From assembly GCA_963663135.2 (NCBI GenBank), contig CAXXRM010000002.1:186001-250000 (forward strand): a stretch of DNA of 64,000 nucleotides. The letters run 5' to 3'. Shown here one piece after another: positions 34,272 through 43,025 of the stretch (positions within the stretch are counted from its first letter, which is position 1; each line of letters starts with the position of its first letter). A program made the position numbers and the translations under genes. Source of the DNA: Io17-Chloro-G2 sp963663135. Its GTDB lineage: Bacteria > Chloroflexota > Dehalococcoidia > Lucifugimonadales > UBA3495. Below the pieces are notes generated by a model, which saw only the letters and a list, made by a program, of their open reading frames with translations, was not told the DNA's origin and made no database searches.

Positions 34272-35033
34272 CTACTCTGTGGCAGCCCAAGCCCCGCCGT
34301 CGGTAATGTAGGTGCTGCCGCTGACGTAGGATGCCTCGTCAGAAGCCAGCCACAATATGAGATTGGCGATTTCCTCGGGCCGGCCCACCCTTCCCAAGGG
34401 GTGCCCCGATTGCCGCTCCTGGAAAGTTTCTGCGCTGGCGGTGCTTCCCCGCATCTGCGGTGTGTCCACGCCTCCGGGAGCGATGCAATTGACGCGAACG
34501 CCTTGAGACGTGTATTGAGCCGCCGCCACCTTGCTCAGATGAATTACACCCGCTTTGCTAACCGCGTATGGGACCGAATAAGCGGGACCCCGGATTCCGG
34601 ACATTGAAGCAATGTTGACAATGGAGCCGCCGCCGCTGGCTATCATGGCAGGGATGGCATGTTTACAGCAGTAGAACAGGCCTTTGAGATTGGTGTCCAT
34701 GGTGAGGTCCCATTGCAGGTCGTCGACCTCGGTCAAGGGCGGCGTCCGAATCAAGATTGCGGCGCCGTTCACCAGGATGTCCAGGCTCCCAAAGCGGGAT
34801 ACGGCGTCTGCAACCATGGCTTGAACCTGATTCTCGCTGGAAACGTCCACGACCGATACGGCGGTGTTGGTGTCATCTTCCAGCAACGCCCTGGTTTCTT
34901 GCGCTCCCGCCGGATTTCGGTCGGCGACGATAACCTTGGCCCCTTCTTCGAGGAACCTGCGGCATACGGCGCGGCCGATCCCCGACGCGCCGCCGGTAAC
35001 GATGGCCACTTTGTCTTGCAAACGTCCTGACAT
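34272..35033 (-). CDS. SDR family oxidoreductase
   Basis: Classical short-chain dehydrogenase of 253 aa: TGGASGIG at about 13-20, NGAA in the NNAG position, the catalytic Ser in NIASMSG, then YAVSKAG with Tyr and Lys. The C-terminal DEASYVSGSTYITDGG is typical of the glucose/3-oxoacyl dehydrogenase type. Substrate unknown. It is divergent from the gcv operon. Confidence 0.92.
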   Translation of the reverse strand: MSGRLQDKVAIVTGGASGIGRAVCRRFLEEGAKVIVADRNPAGAQETRALLEDDTNTAVSVVDVSSENQVQAMVADAVSRFGSLDILVNGAAILIRTPPLTEVDDLQWDLTMDTNLKGLFYCCKHAIPAMIASGGGSIVNIASMSGIRGPAYSVPYAVSKAGVIHLSKVAAAQYTSQGVRVNCIAPGGVDTPQMRGSTASAETFQERQSGHPLGRVGRPEEIANLILWLASDEASYVSGSTYITDGGAWAATE

Positions 35034-35090
35034 CCTGGTCCCTTACCCCGTATAGGCCCGATTCGAGCCCAGATTGTAACACAGGGCATC

Positions 35091-35119
35091 TTGCGTCCCT
35101 GGGCCATCAAAGCTATCAT
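35091..35119 (+). promoter_or_regulatory. Promoter of gcv operon, leaderless type
   Basis: -35 TTGCGT (35091-35096), a 17-base spacer and -10 TATCAT (35114-35119), then nine bases to the TTG start of gcvT. No glycine riboswitch sequence or room for one is visible. Confidence 0.6.
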
Positions 35120-35128
35120 CCTACGGCT

Positions 35129-36244
35129 TTGGCCTTCACAGATTTACATACAGTGCTGCTCCCCCTCCACCTCGAATTGGGCGCTCGGATGGTGCCCTTC
35201 GGCGGGTGGAATATGCCGGTGCAGTATTCCGGCATTCTGGCAGAAGTGAACGCAGTACGCACGGCTGCCGGAATTTTCGATATTTGCCACATGGGGCGCC
35301 TGTATATTTCCGGCCCCCAAGCAACCCAATTCCTGGATTGGGTGCTTACCGGACCCGTCGAAAGCCTAAGTGTGGGCCGGGCCCGCTACTGCATGATCTG
35401 CAACGAGTCCGGAGGCGTAATTGACGACACCATCTTTTACCGTCTGGATGACGACGCCTATTTGGTGATCCCAAACGCCGGTAATCGCCTGGAGGTGGTA
35501 GCCTGGTTCCAAGGTTGGATAGACCGAAGGTTCCCCGGCGGCTGCGTGATGGAGGACCGCACCCAGTCCACCGCTCTCATCGCCTGCCAGGGTCCCGAGG
35601 CCTTGGGGATTATCGACCGACTTGCTGATTCGCCCGTGACGGGCATTCGTCCGTTCTCCTGGAGCAAGGCCGCCCTTTCGGGCACACCGGTAGTCCTGGC
35701 CCGCACCGGATACACCGGGGAAGACGGCGTGGAGATTGTGGCCGATTCCCAAGACGCCGCCTCCATCTGGCGGATGTTGATGGACCTGGGCGCCTTGCCC
35801 TGCGGCCTGGGGGCGAGGGACGTGCTGCGATTGGAAGCCGGGCTGCCGCTCCACGGCCATGAAATCGACCCCGAAACGACCCCCATCGAGGCAGGGCTGG
35901 ACCGTTTCGTGCGGTTCGACAAGGAATACCTGGGGTCCCAGGTCCTGAAGAATCAACACCAGAACGGCGTGGACCGAAGGCTGGTGGGTCTGACAACCCC
36001 GGGCCGCAGCGCCCCCAGGGCCGGCTATCCTATTTCGGTAGAAGGCCGTCAGGTTGGCTCCGTCACCAGCGGCAGCTATTCCCCAACCCTTGACACCAGC
36101 ATCGCCATGGGCTACGTTTTGGGTCGTTACGCCCAACCGGGGCAACCGGTGCAGTTGGACATACGGGGCCGCGATGTATCGGCTGAGGTGGTCCAGCTTC
36201 CCTTTTACACCAGGGCCCAAACGAACCAGAAAGGCGCAGTCTAA
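35129..36244 (+). CDS. gcvT: Glycine cleavage system T protein
   Basis: Aminomethyltransferase that moves the methylene group from lipoylated GcvH to tetrahydrofolate and releases ammonia. Segments typical of GcvT: MVPFGGWNMPVQYSG, FDICHMGRL, the folate-binding NAGNRLEVVAW, RTGYTGEDGVEI and LGARDVLRLEAGLPLHGHEI. Length 371 aa. The start is TTG. gcvH follows directly: the TAA is at 36242-36244 and the next base begins the ATG. Confidence 0.95.
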   Translation: MAFTDLHTVLLPLHLELGARMVPFGGWNMPVQYSGILAEVNAVRTAAGIFDICHMGRLYISGPQATQFLDWVLTGPVESLSVGRARYCMICNESGGVIDDTIFYRLDDDAYLVIPNAGNRLEVVAWFQGWIDRRFPGGCVMEDRTQSTALIACQGPEALGIIDRLADSPVTGIRPFSWSKAALSGTPVVLARTGYTGEDGVEIVADSQDAASIWRMLMDLGALPCGLGARDVLRLEAGLPLHGHEIDPETTPIEAGLDRFVRFDKEYLGSQVLKNQHQNGVDRRLVGLTTPGRSAPRAGYPISVEGRQVGSVTSGSYSPTLDTSIAMGYVLGRYAQPGQPVQLDIRGRDVSAEVVQLPFYTRAQTNQKGAV

Positions 36245-36636
36245 ATGAACCCCAACGACCGCAAATACACTCGTGAGCACGAGTGGATCAAGATTGAAGA
36301 CCCGGCTACCGGTCAAGCGCTGGCCGGGATTACCGCATACGCACAGGACCAACTGGGCGACATTGTGTACGTGGACCTGCCGCAACCCGGGACCGAAATC
36401 CGGCACATGGTCAAAATGGGAGAGGTCGAGTCCGTGAAGGCGGTGTCCGACCTCTACTCTCCGGTCAGCGGCCAGGTCATTGAAGTGAACGAAGGGCTGA
36501 TCGACCATCCGAATTGGTCAATCAAGACCCCTTCGAGGGCGGATGGCTCTTGCGGGTGGCCATGAGCGACGCCGCGGAAGTGGACTCCCTCATGACAGCC
36601 GAGGAATACGACAGTTTCATCAGCGGGCTAGAGTGA
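36245..36636 (+). pseudogene. gcvH: Glycine cleavage H protein, one-base frameshift
   Basis: Lipoyl carrier that shuttles the aminomethyl group between the P and T proteins. The frame carries EHEWIKI and the lipoylated Lys65 in VESVKAVSDL. After HPN it breaks: one base is missing near 36511 (ccgaattgg where ccggaattgg is needed). With a G added the frame continues to GGWLLRVAMSD and EEYDSFISGLE and stops at 36636, a complete 130-residue GcvH. As written it ends at 36565 with a foreign tail of 14 residues. In an otherwise intact operon a sequencing error is the more likely cause. Confidence 0.85.
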
Positions 36637-36697
36637 AGCCAACGGGGCCCAACCCTGACCGTCGGGCAACGGCATTGCCTGCGCCAACCACCGGCTC

Positions 36698-38038
36698 ATG
36701 ACCACCAATCACCACCAGTCCCACTACATCCCCAACACGCTGGAAGAGCAGCAAGAAATGCTGGCCAGTTTGGGGTTGACCTCCATCGACCAGCTTTTCG
36801 CGGATATTCCCCAACAGCACCGAAATCCCCCTCTCAACCTGCCCGACCCCCTTTCGGAACTGGAAATTCAGAAAGAGCTGGCCGGCCTTGCCGGCAAGAA
36901 CCGCCCTTTGAGCAGCGGCCCCTCCTTTCTTGGAGCAGGCTCGTATCATCATTTCATTCCTTCGATAGTCAAGGCATTGATGACCCGGGGCGAGTTCCTG
37001 ACGGCCTACACGCCCTATCAGGCGGAAGCCAGCCAGGGGACGCTGCAGGTTATCTTCGAGTTCCAAACCTTGATTTCCAGCCTTTACGAGATGGAAGTCG
37101 CCAACGCCGGCATGTACGACGGCGCCACCAGCCTGGCCGAAGCCGCTCTGATGGCCTGCCGGGTGACCCGCCGGACCCGCGTAGCGGTGGTCAACACCAC
37201 TTCGCCCACCTACCTGCAGGTAATAGAGACCTACTGCCGCGCCCACGGGATCCAGGTTGACCCGGTGTCGCCCGAATCCCCCGAATTGGACGAATCTACG
37301 GCTTGCCTGGTAGTCCAGTACCCCAACTTTTTCGGGTACATCGAAGACCTGGAAAAGCTCTCCACCTTGATACACGAAAAGCAGGGATTACTGGTTGTTT
37401 CCGCCGACCCCATCGCCATGGGGATGTTCCAGCCGCCGGGGCACTACGGCGCGGACATCGTCGCCGGGGAGGGCCAGCCGCTGGGGATTCCCCCCAGCTT
37501 TGGGGGCCCTTATCTGGGGCTCTTTGCCGCAAAGCAGGTATACATCAGGCAAATGCCCAGCCGGCTTTCCGGTCGGACCGTGGACCGCCAGGGCCGGACC
37601 GGGTACGTTCTTACCCTGCAAACCCGGGAGCAGCATATTCGCCGGGAGCGGGCCACCAGCAATATCTGCACCAACGAGGCCCTCTACGCCCTGGCAGCGA
37701 CAATTTACCTGGCGGCGCTGGGCAAACAGGGGCTGCGACAGGTCGCGGAGCTTTGCTACCAAAAGGCCCACTACGCGGCCTCTCAGATCGCCCAATTGCC
37801 AGGGTATTCGTTGCCCAATTCCGGGACGTTCTTCCAGGAATTCCTGGTCGAGTGTCCCCTGCCCGCCGCTGAAATCAACCGGCGTTTGTTGGAAAACAAC
37901 ATCCTGGGCGGGCTTGACGTTTCAGCCTTGCAACCCCGCCAGGACATGCCGGCTGTTTCCGATAATGCGGTACTGCTTTGTGTGACCGAGATGAATTCCA
38001 AGGAAGAGATAGACTCTTTGGTGAGTGCGCTGGGGTGA
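36698..38038 (+). CDS. gcvPA: Glycine dehydrogenase subunit 1
   Basis: Alpha subunit of two-part glycine decarboxylase. It has the opening YIPNTLEEQQEMLASLG and the segments MYDGATSLAEAALMA and SNICTNEALYALAATIYLA. The PLP lysine is on GcvPB. At 446 aa the length is normal. The last codons and stop lie in a 14-bp tandem repeat. Confidence 0.95.
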   Translation: MTTNHHQSHYIPNTLEEQQEMLASLGLTSIDQLFADIPQQHRNPPLNLPDPLSELEIQKELAGLAGKNRPLSSGPSFLGAGSYHHFIPSIVKALMTRGEFLTAYTPYQAEASQGTLQVIFEFQTLISSLYEMEVANAGMYDGATSLAEAALMACRVTRRTRVAVVNTTSPTYLQVIETYCRAHGIQVDPVSPESPELDESTACLVVQYPNFFGYIEDLEKLSTLIHEKQGLLVVSADPIAMGMFQPPGHYGADIVAGEGQPLGIPPSFGGPYLGLFAAKQVYIRQMPSRLSGRTVDRQGRTGYVLTLQTREQHIRRERATSNICTNEALYALAATIYLAALGKQGLRQVAELCYQKAHYAASQIAQLPGYSLPNSGTFFQEFLVECPLPAAEINRRLLENNILGGLDVSALQPRQDMPAVSDNAVLLCVTEMNSKEEIDSLVSALG

Positions 38039-38090
38039 GTGCGCTGGGGTGAGTGCGCTGGGGTGAGTGCGCTGGGGTGAGTGCGCTGGG
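38021..38090. repeat. 14-bp tandem repeat, five perfect copies
   Basis: Five exact head-to-tail copies of gtgagtgcgctggg. The first encodes VSALG at the GcvPA C-terminus; the gcvPA stop (38036-38038) is in the second. Each copy contains a GTG followed by TGAGTG-type junctions. Confidence 0.95.
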
Positions 38091-38230
38091 AGTCTGAGCG
38101 GGGCCGTGTGCCGGAGACCCCACCCCCGCAGCCGGCGCGGCTAACGACTCTGGATTGAAGTTGGGTCTGGACCATATACACCAAACTCGGATACGTTACC
38201 GGCGGCCTGTTCGTCCTTTCGGGGGTCCTG

Positions 38231-38455
38231 ATGCTGGCTGGACTGCCAGACCCCCTTTTGATGGAGACCTACGGAAATTCTTTGGTCACATCGGGAATCG
38301 GACCGATGGTCGCCGGCGGCCTGGTAATCCTGGTTTCCACGATGTTGAAGAAACCAGCGCCCACGGTTTGGGATTTCCTGCTGTTTGGTGCAGCGGTACT
38401 TATGATTTGCGTCAGCACCGGCATCGTCAACTGCGGCGGCGACGGCCACTGCTGA
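38231..38455 (+). CDS. Small membrane protein between gcvPA and gcvPB
   Basis: A 74-residue protein with two hydrophobic segments (GIGPMVAGGLVILVSTML and WDFLLFGAAVLMICVS). No family recognised. The frame stays open 75 bases further upstream (YTKLGYVTGGLFVLSGVLM), which would add a third helix but has no ATG, GTG or TTG; the stop before that is the TGA at 38156. Its place inside the gcv operon is odd. Confidence 0.5.
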   Translation: MLAGLPDPLLMETYGNSLVTSGIGPMVAGGLVILVSTMLKKPAPTVWDFLLFGAAVLMICVSTGIVNCGGDGHC

Positions 38456-38470
38456 TCGGAGGGTAACCCG

Positions 38471-39940
38471 ATGCCTGAAAGCAAGGCTAGAGACACTACC
38501 CGGTTGCTCATGGACCGCAGTGTCCCGGGCCGGGTTGGTTCGGTTTTGCCCAAGTCCGACGTTCCCAGCCAACCCCTGCCCGACCGCAGCATGTTGCGCG
38601 AGGACCTGGACCTGCCCGAGGTTTCCGAACCGGACGTGGTCCAATATTTCACCACCCTCAGCCAGCGAAACTTCTCAATTGACACCCACTTTTATCCCTT
38701 GGGCAGTTGCACCATGAAGTACAACCCCAAGATCAACGATGAAGTGGCATTTATGCCCGGGTTCGCCGCGGCCCACCCCCTGCAATCGCCGGAACTGTCC
38801 CAAGGGGCTCTGGAAGTGTTGTACCGGCTTCAAGGGTTTCTGGCCGAAATAACTGGACTGCCCGGGGTGGGTTTGTCCACTTTGGCCGGCGCCCACGGCG
38901 AGTTCGCCGGCATGTTGATGGTGCGGGCCTACCACCACTCGCGGGGCGACACCCAACGCAACAAGGTCGCTATACCCGATAGCGCCCACGGCACCAACCC
39001 GGCTTCCGCGGCGATGGCCGGGTTCGACGTGGTGGAGTTGGCTTCCGACGATCAGGGCAACGTAGACCTGGCCGTCCTCCATGAAGTCGCCGGTCCCGAC
39101 CTGGCCGGGGTCATGATCACCCTGCCCAGCACTCTTGGCCTGTTCGACACCAACATTTTGGAAGTGTGCCGTATAGTTCACGAAGCCGGCGGGTTGGTCT
39201 ACGGCGACGGGGCCAACATGAACGCGCTGTTGGGCCGGGTCAAGTTGGGAGACTTGGGCTTCGACGTAGTGCATCTAAATCTGCACAAAACATTCAGTAC
39301 GCCCCACGGCGGAGGCGGGCCCGGCGCAGGACCGGTGTGCTCCAACGCCGCCCTACAGCCATTCCTGGCCGCGCCGGTGGTGGAATACGACCAAGGGTCA
39401 ACCCCTGCGTTCGGTTTTGCGGCGCCTCCTCAAAGCATCGGCCGGCTGAGCGGATTTCACGGCAACTTCGGGGTGCTGGTCCGGGCCTACACCTACATCC
39501 GGACCCTGGGCGGCGCGGGCATCAAGGCCATCAGCGGCAACGCCGTTCTCAACGCCAACTACCTGATGCAGGCTCTAAAAGACTCCTACTACCTGCCCTA
39601 CGACCGGACATGCATGCACGAGGCGGTGTTTTCGGCAGACTGGCAAAAGGAAAAAGGGGCCAGCGGTCTGGAGGTGGCCAAGCGGCTGCTGGACTACGGG
39701 TTCCACGCGCCGACCATGTACTTCCCGTTGATTGTCCACGAAGCGCTGATGATTGAGCCCACCGAATCTGAAAACCGGGAAACGCTGGACGCTTTCATTC
39801 AGGCCCTGAAGGACATTGACCGCGAGGTCACCGAAAGCCCGGAGTTGGTCACACAGGCTCCCCACACTACCCCGGTGTCCCGCCTGGACGAGGCCCTGGC
39901 CGCCCGCCGCCCACACCTGCGCTGGACCCGCGGGGAGTAG
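38471..39940 (+). CDS. gcvPB: Glycine dehydrogenase subunit 2
   Basis: Beta subunit of glycine decarboxylase, carrying PLP on Lys273 (LNLHKTFSTPHGGGGPG). Other family segments: LGSCTMKYNPKIND, AGAHGEFAGMLM and DSAHGTNPASAAMAGF. Length 489 aa. GGAGGG precedes the ATG (38459-38464). Confidence 0.96.
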   Translation: MPESKARDTTRLLMDRSVPGRVGSVLPKSDVPSQPLPDRSMLREDLDLPEVSEPDVVQYFTTLSQRNFSIDTHFYPLGSCTMKYNPKINDEVAFMPGFAAAHPLQSPELSQGALEVLYRLQGFLAEITGLPGVGLSTLAGAHGEFAGMLMVRAYHHSRGDTQRNKVAIPDSAHGTNPASAAMAGFDVVELASDDQGNVDLAVLHEVAGPDLAGVMITLPSTLGLFDTNILEVCRIVHEAGGLVYGDGANMNALLGRVKLGDLGFDVVHLNLHKTFSTPHGGGGPGAGPVCSNAALQPFLAAPVVEYDQGSTPAFGFAAPPQSIGRLSGFHGNFGVLVRAYTYIRTLGGAGIKAISGNAVLNANYLMQALKDSYYLPYDRTCMHEAVFSADWQKEKGASGLEVAKRLLDYGFHAPTMYFPLIVHEALMIEPTESENRETLDAFIQALKDIDREVTESPELVTQAPHTTPVSRLDEALAARRPHLRWTRGE

Positions 39941-39953
39941 GCTTGGTCATGTG

Positions 39954-40406
39954 TTAGCCTAAATGGATGATTTCGACGTCACCCCACCGTTTATTCAGGT
40001 ATTCAGCAACCAACCTGCGGTGACAGCGCTCCGGCTTGTCTTCACTGCACAGCAGACACCCATCGGATATCGTTCTCTTTATGCTTTGTTTCCATACGCG
40101 CCGCTGGTCCAATAGATCGAGGAACTGGCGTTCGTAGGACTCCCAACTTCGGTGCTCTTTTCGGTAAGCGTCCAACATCTCTTTCGTGGGCGCCAGCTCT
40201 GGCAAATGGACGTATTTCATCCGGCAGATTTTGTTAAGGAAATACTCAAGGTCATCTTTTTTGGCAAACCCAGACAGTTGGGACAGATTGCTCAGCCGAA
40301 CGTCCACCAATCGTTTCGCACCCGACTCCCGCAGGATTTCAAAGAATTCCGAGGCGGATTTTTTCGTAAAACCGATGGTGTATACCCTCAAAAGACGTGC
40401 TCCCAA
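39954..40406 (-). CDS. DUF488 family protein (short)
   Basis: A 150-residue DUF488 protein. It shows the family motifs: YTIGFTKKSASEFFEIL (the GxT/SN start), LVDVRLSNLS, and the late LLCSEDKPERCHRRLVAEYL with the conserved C-x4-5-CHR. Function is unknown; the conserved Asp-Val-Arg and CxE..CHR suggest an enzyme active site. It overlaps the longer DUF488 gene by 19 bases. Confidence 0.88.
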   Translation of the reverse strand: MGARLLRVYTIGFTKKSASEFFEILRESGAKRLVDVRLSNLSQLSGFAKKDDLEYFLNKICRMKYVHLPELAPTKEMLDAYRKEHRSWESYERQFLDLLDQRRVWKQSIKRTISDGCLLCSEDKPERCHRRLVAEYLNKRWGDVEIIHLG

Positions 40407-41023
40407 TTATCCCTCGTAGTAGAGACCTTTTCGCCAACGTAGGCCACTTTTTTAGCCTGACGCGCCAGAGCATCCGCAATGACATCAATTCTGGAGCGGA
40501 GCATGTCGCCGTTCCTCGGCAAGTTGAATTGGTCCATCAGCCTGTCCATTGCTGCGTCGTGATTTTCCAAACTACCGTCGGCCAGGATATGCTCTACGAC
40601 CACGCCGCGCTCCACAAGCGCTCTCCCAACCAGCAGGGTGCGGTGGCATTCCAGCGGCTCCTTTTCCGTACACATCAAGGCAATTCTACGATCCTCGGCA
40701 GAGTGAATTACGCGCCTGATTCCGTCATCGAAATCGTCGGTGTCCGCCAACCTCTCATACAGGACCCGTCCATTGGCATCGTAGCACGAGCGGTCTGCCG
40801 GTCTGCCCCCAAGTTCGCTGCCAAGGAACGCAAAGCCGATTCCGCATTGTTCCAACGTCTCGCTCAGAGTGTCTCGATTGAAATGTGGGGTATAGCGGCT
40901 GTACGGTGAAGATCGAACGTCAACAACTTCGTCCACCCGGCGTCTTAGAAGGAGCTTCATAAATTCTTCCGCTGAATGATTGGAGTGGCCCACGGTAAGC
41001 ACCGGATATTGCGTCGCGCTCAT
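40388..41023 (-). CDS. DUF488 family protein (long)
   Basis: A 211-residue DUF488 paralogue. Motifs: VGHSNHSAEEFMKLL, DVRSSPYSRYTPHFN, LGSELGGR, and ALMCTEKEPLECHRTLLVG. It has about 45 extra C-terminal residues compared with the short copy. GAGG lies nine bases before the ATG chosen here (MSATQYPVL), which begins 13 bases past the upstream gene's stop. Confidence 0.88.
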   Translation of the reverse strand: MSATQYPVLTVGHSNHSAEEFMKLLLRRRVDEVVDVRSSPYSRYTPHFNRDTLSETLEQCGIGFAFLGSELGGRPADRSCYDANGRVLYERLADTDDFDDGIRRVIHSAEDRRIALMCTEKEPLECHRTLLVGRALVERGVVVEHILADGSLENHDAAMDRLMDQFNLPRNGDMLRSRIDVIADALARQAKKVAYVGEKVSTTRDNWEHVF

Positions 41024-41036
41024 GAAATCATCCTCA

Positions 41037-41723
41037 TTACGGCTCGATGATAGCAGCAATCAGTTTGTAACTATTGCCCCGGTATGGCTCGCCTAAACTC
41101 ACGGTCAGAAAAGCATCGCCGATTGAGTAGTCACCGTCCGGCATTTGTAGGTATTTGCGCTCGGAATCGGGGGCGGTGACCCACAACCAGTATTCGTCGC
41201 CACCGTGATGGAACCTCCCCTGCACCCGGCGTTTGCTGTTGCCGAAAGTCTGCCCTGGCGGAAATACCGCCAGCGCCAAGTCACTAACACGGACAAGGCG
41301 CAGCGAATAGCGCAAAGTTAGCGCAGTCGTTTCCGGCACCTGGTCGTTTAGTCCAGTGAAGGTGTTGTGCCCGTTGTTCCACAGTGGCGTCACAGGGTCA
41401 GCGTACTGCCCCAGTTCGTTCCACCCGATTTTTCTGACTCTTTCCCAATAGTAGTTTGGATCAAGCAGCCAATTTTCCTGTTGGTAATTCTTGGGGAGAG
41501 CGTTAAGCAAGGGCACATCAACCACATCGAGAACTCGCGGGTCGCTCCCGTCCTCGTACTGGCGTTCGTATTCCGATACCTCCTCGGTTTCCCGTGCGCT
41601 TACTGGCCGAATCCATTGCCCGGGTCGCCCGTCCTCCAGAAGCTCTTTGCCCGCAATACATCGACCGCTCAATTTGCGTGAGGTGGCGAGGCAAACGATA
41701 CGTTTAACCGTGCCAGTTGGCAT
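41037..41723 (-). CDS. Dual-OB-like protein beside DUF488 genes
   Basis: A 228-residue beta-rich soluble protein resembling the dual-OB-containing-domain (DuOB) family, which is predicted to bind nucleic acid. The segment KRIVCLATSRKLSGRCIAGK near the N-terminus and GQWIRPVSARETEEVSEYE are the parts I matched; family assignment is from memory. The upstream frame runs to 41777, but the ATG at 41723 (MPTGTVKR) has AGAGG upstream and fits better. First gene of the island; GC content is lower than in the gcv operon. Confidence 0.65.
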   Translation of the reverse strand: MPTGTVKRIVCLATSRKLSGRCIAGKELLEDGRPGQWIRPVSARETEEVSEYERQYEDGSDPRVLDVVDVPLLNALPKNYQQENWLLDPNYYWERVRKIGWNELGQYADPVTPLWNNGHNTFTGLNDQVPETTALTLRYSLRLVRVSDLALAVFPPGQTFGNSKRRVQGRFHHGGDEYWLWVTAPDSERKYLQMPDGDYSIGDAFLTVSLGEPYRGNSYKLIAAIIEP

Positions 41724-41969
41724 AAGCCGAATCCTCTTCAGTCTGCGGCCAATGGACGAATTTGCCCAGGTCAGCACCGGGCATCTGCGCCGGATAGTCT
41801 CTTACCAACTGTTAAAACGTTTAGAAACCGATGGTGGGAACGCCAGTCTGGTCACTTGGGTCCCATCGACTCCGCCCACTCCCATTATGGAGCAATTGTC
41901 TCCCAATTGGATAGGAACTGCCGACGCTAATCTTGATACAGGACATACGCCCGCAGATGGACCCGCCCT

Positions 41970-42899
41970 CTAGCCCTCCCGCTCCAGCACGCGGCGCAGG
42001 GCATCCTCGTCAGCTCTTACTTCCACTCCGGCGCGCTCTTCCTGGAGCAGCATGGCCACGCGGGAATCCCGCCCGGCCCATCCTCGGTTCATTGCCTCGG
42101 TCAACTCTTGCAGCGCCAGGTTGGCCAGCCGCATTGGGACGTCGAACTCCCGGCCCACGCTGACCGCCAGGTCCACGTCTTTGCGGGCCAATCTCAACGC
42201 AAAATCAGGGGGATCGAATTTACCCGGCAGCAGATGCTCGGCCAGCCCTTCAAAGGTGCCGCGGCGGCCCTGGGCCCCCTTGCGCACCGCCTCCCAAAGG
42301 GCCAAGGGCTCAACCCCTGCTTTGACTCCCATGGTGAACACCTCAGCCAGCGCGCACTGGATGATATACCCGGCGCAGTTGTGTACCAGTTTGGCCACCG
42401 CGCCGGAGCCGATTGGCCCCACGTAGTAGGCCTGATCGCCTATGGCGTCCAGCACCGGCTTGCAGCGGTCAAAGACCTCCTTGTCCCCACCTACCCAAAT
42501 TGCCAAGCGTCCGCTTTCTGCGCCACGGGGTCCGCCACTGACCGGCGCGTCCAGCACGTGAATTCCCCTGGCAGCAGCCTGTTCATGAATTCGCCGGATC
42601 AAACCCGGAGTGCTGGTGCTCAAGTCAAAATAGACCTTCCCCTCAGACATCCCCTGGAAGATGCCATCTTCTCCGAGGGCAACCGCCTCAACCTCAACCG
42701 GCCCGGGCAGAGACGTGAACACGATCTCGCTGGCCTCGGCAACTTCCCGGGGCGAGTCGGCCCAAACCGCTCCGGCTTCCAGGTGGCGGGTTGCCGATTC
42801 CCGGCGAATGTCGTGGACCACCATTTCGTTGCCGCCTCGCAGAGCGTTGAAAGCCATGCCGCCGCCCATGGTCCCCAGACCGATAAAGCCAACTTTCAT
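41970..42899 (-). CDS. NAD(P)-dependent 3-hydroxyisobutyrate-dehydrogenase-like protein
   Basis: Beta-hydroxyacid dehydrogenase family. The N-terminal Rossmann fold begins MKVGFIGLGTMGGGMA. The substrate motif DAPVSGGPRGAESG and the catalytic-lysine region AKLVHNCAGYI follow. At 309 aa it has the usual length. I start at 42899, where GGGAGGACTT precedes the ATG; the seven-codon extension upstream has no such site. Probable oxidation of a hydroxy acid, substrate unknown. Confidence 0.9.
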   Translation of the reverse strand: MKVGFIGLGTMGGGMAFNALRGGNEMVVHDIRRESATRHLEAGAVWADSPREVAEASEIVFTSLPGPVEVEAVALGEDGIFQGMSEGKVYFDLSTSTPGLIRRIHEQAAARGIHVLDAPVSGGPRGAESGRLAIWVGGDKEVFDRCKPVLDAIGDQAYYVGPIGSGAVAKLVHNCAGYIIQCALAEVFTMGVKAGVEPLALWEAVRKGAQGRRGTFEGLAEHLLPGKFDPPDFALRLARKDVDLAVSVGREFDVPMRLANLALQELTEAMNRGWAGRDSRVAMLLQEERAGVEVRADEDALRRVLEREG

Positions 42900-43025
42900 A
42901 AGTCCTCCCACATATTCCAATCTTTTTGACCTGCAGCCAGGAGATCCGCGACCGCCAGTACCCCCAGCCGGCCGATTCCCGCCATTATCGGGGGGCTACC
43001 CGCCAGCCGCAAGGGAAGTGTTATC

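Noticed and set aside
35366..36508. Long minus-strand open frame (380 codons) opposite gcvT
   Set aside because: It lies antisense to an unmistakable gcvT and has His/Gly/Val-rich shadow composition.
36505..36515. Programmed frameshift in gcvH
   Set aside because: No slippery heptamer or downstream structure is evident, and other bacteria do not shift here. A base loss is simpler.
38021..38090. Possible CRISPR or iteron origin
   Set aside because: The units are directly adjacent without spacers, and no replication gene is beside them. It is a simple tandem repeat.
38156..38158. TGA before the small gcv-operon membrane protein as a second selenocysteine codon
   Set aside because: The codons before it do not encode a plausible protein, no Cys or redox motif is near, and no hairpin follows at the right distance.
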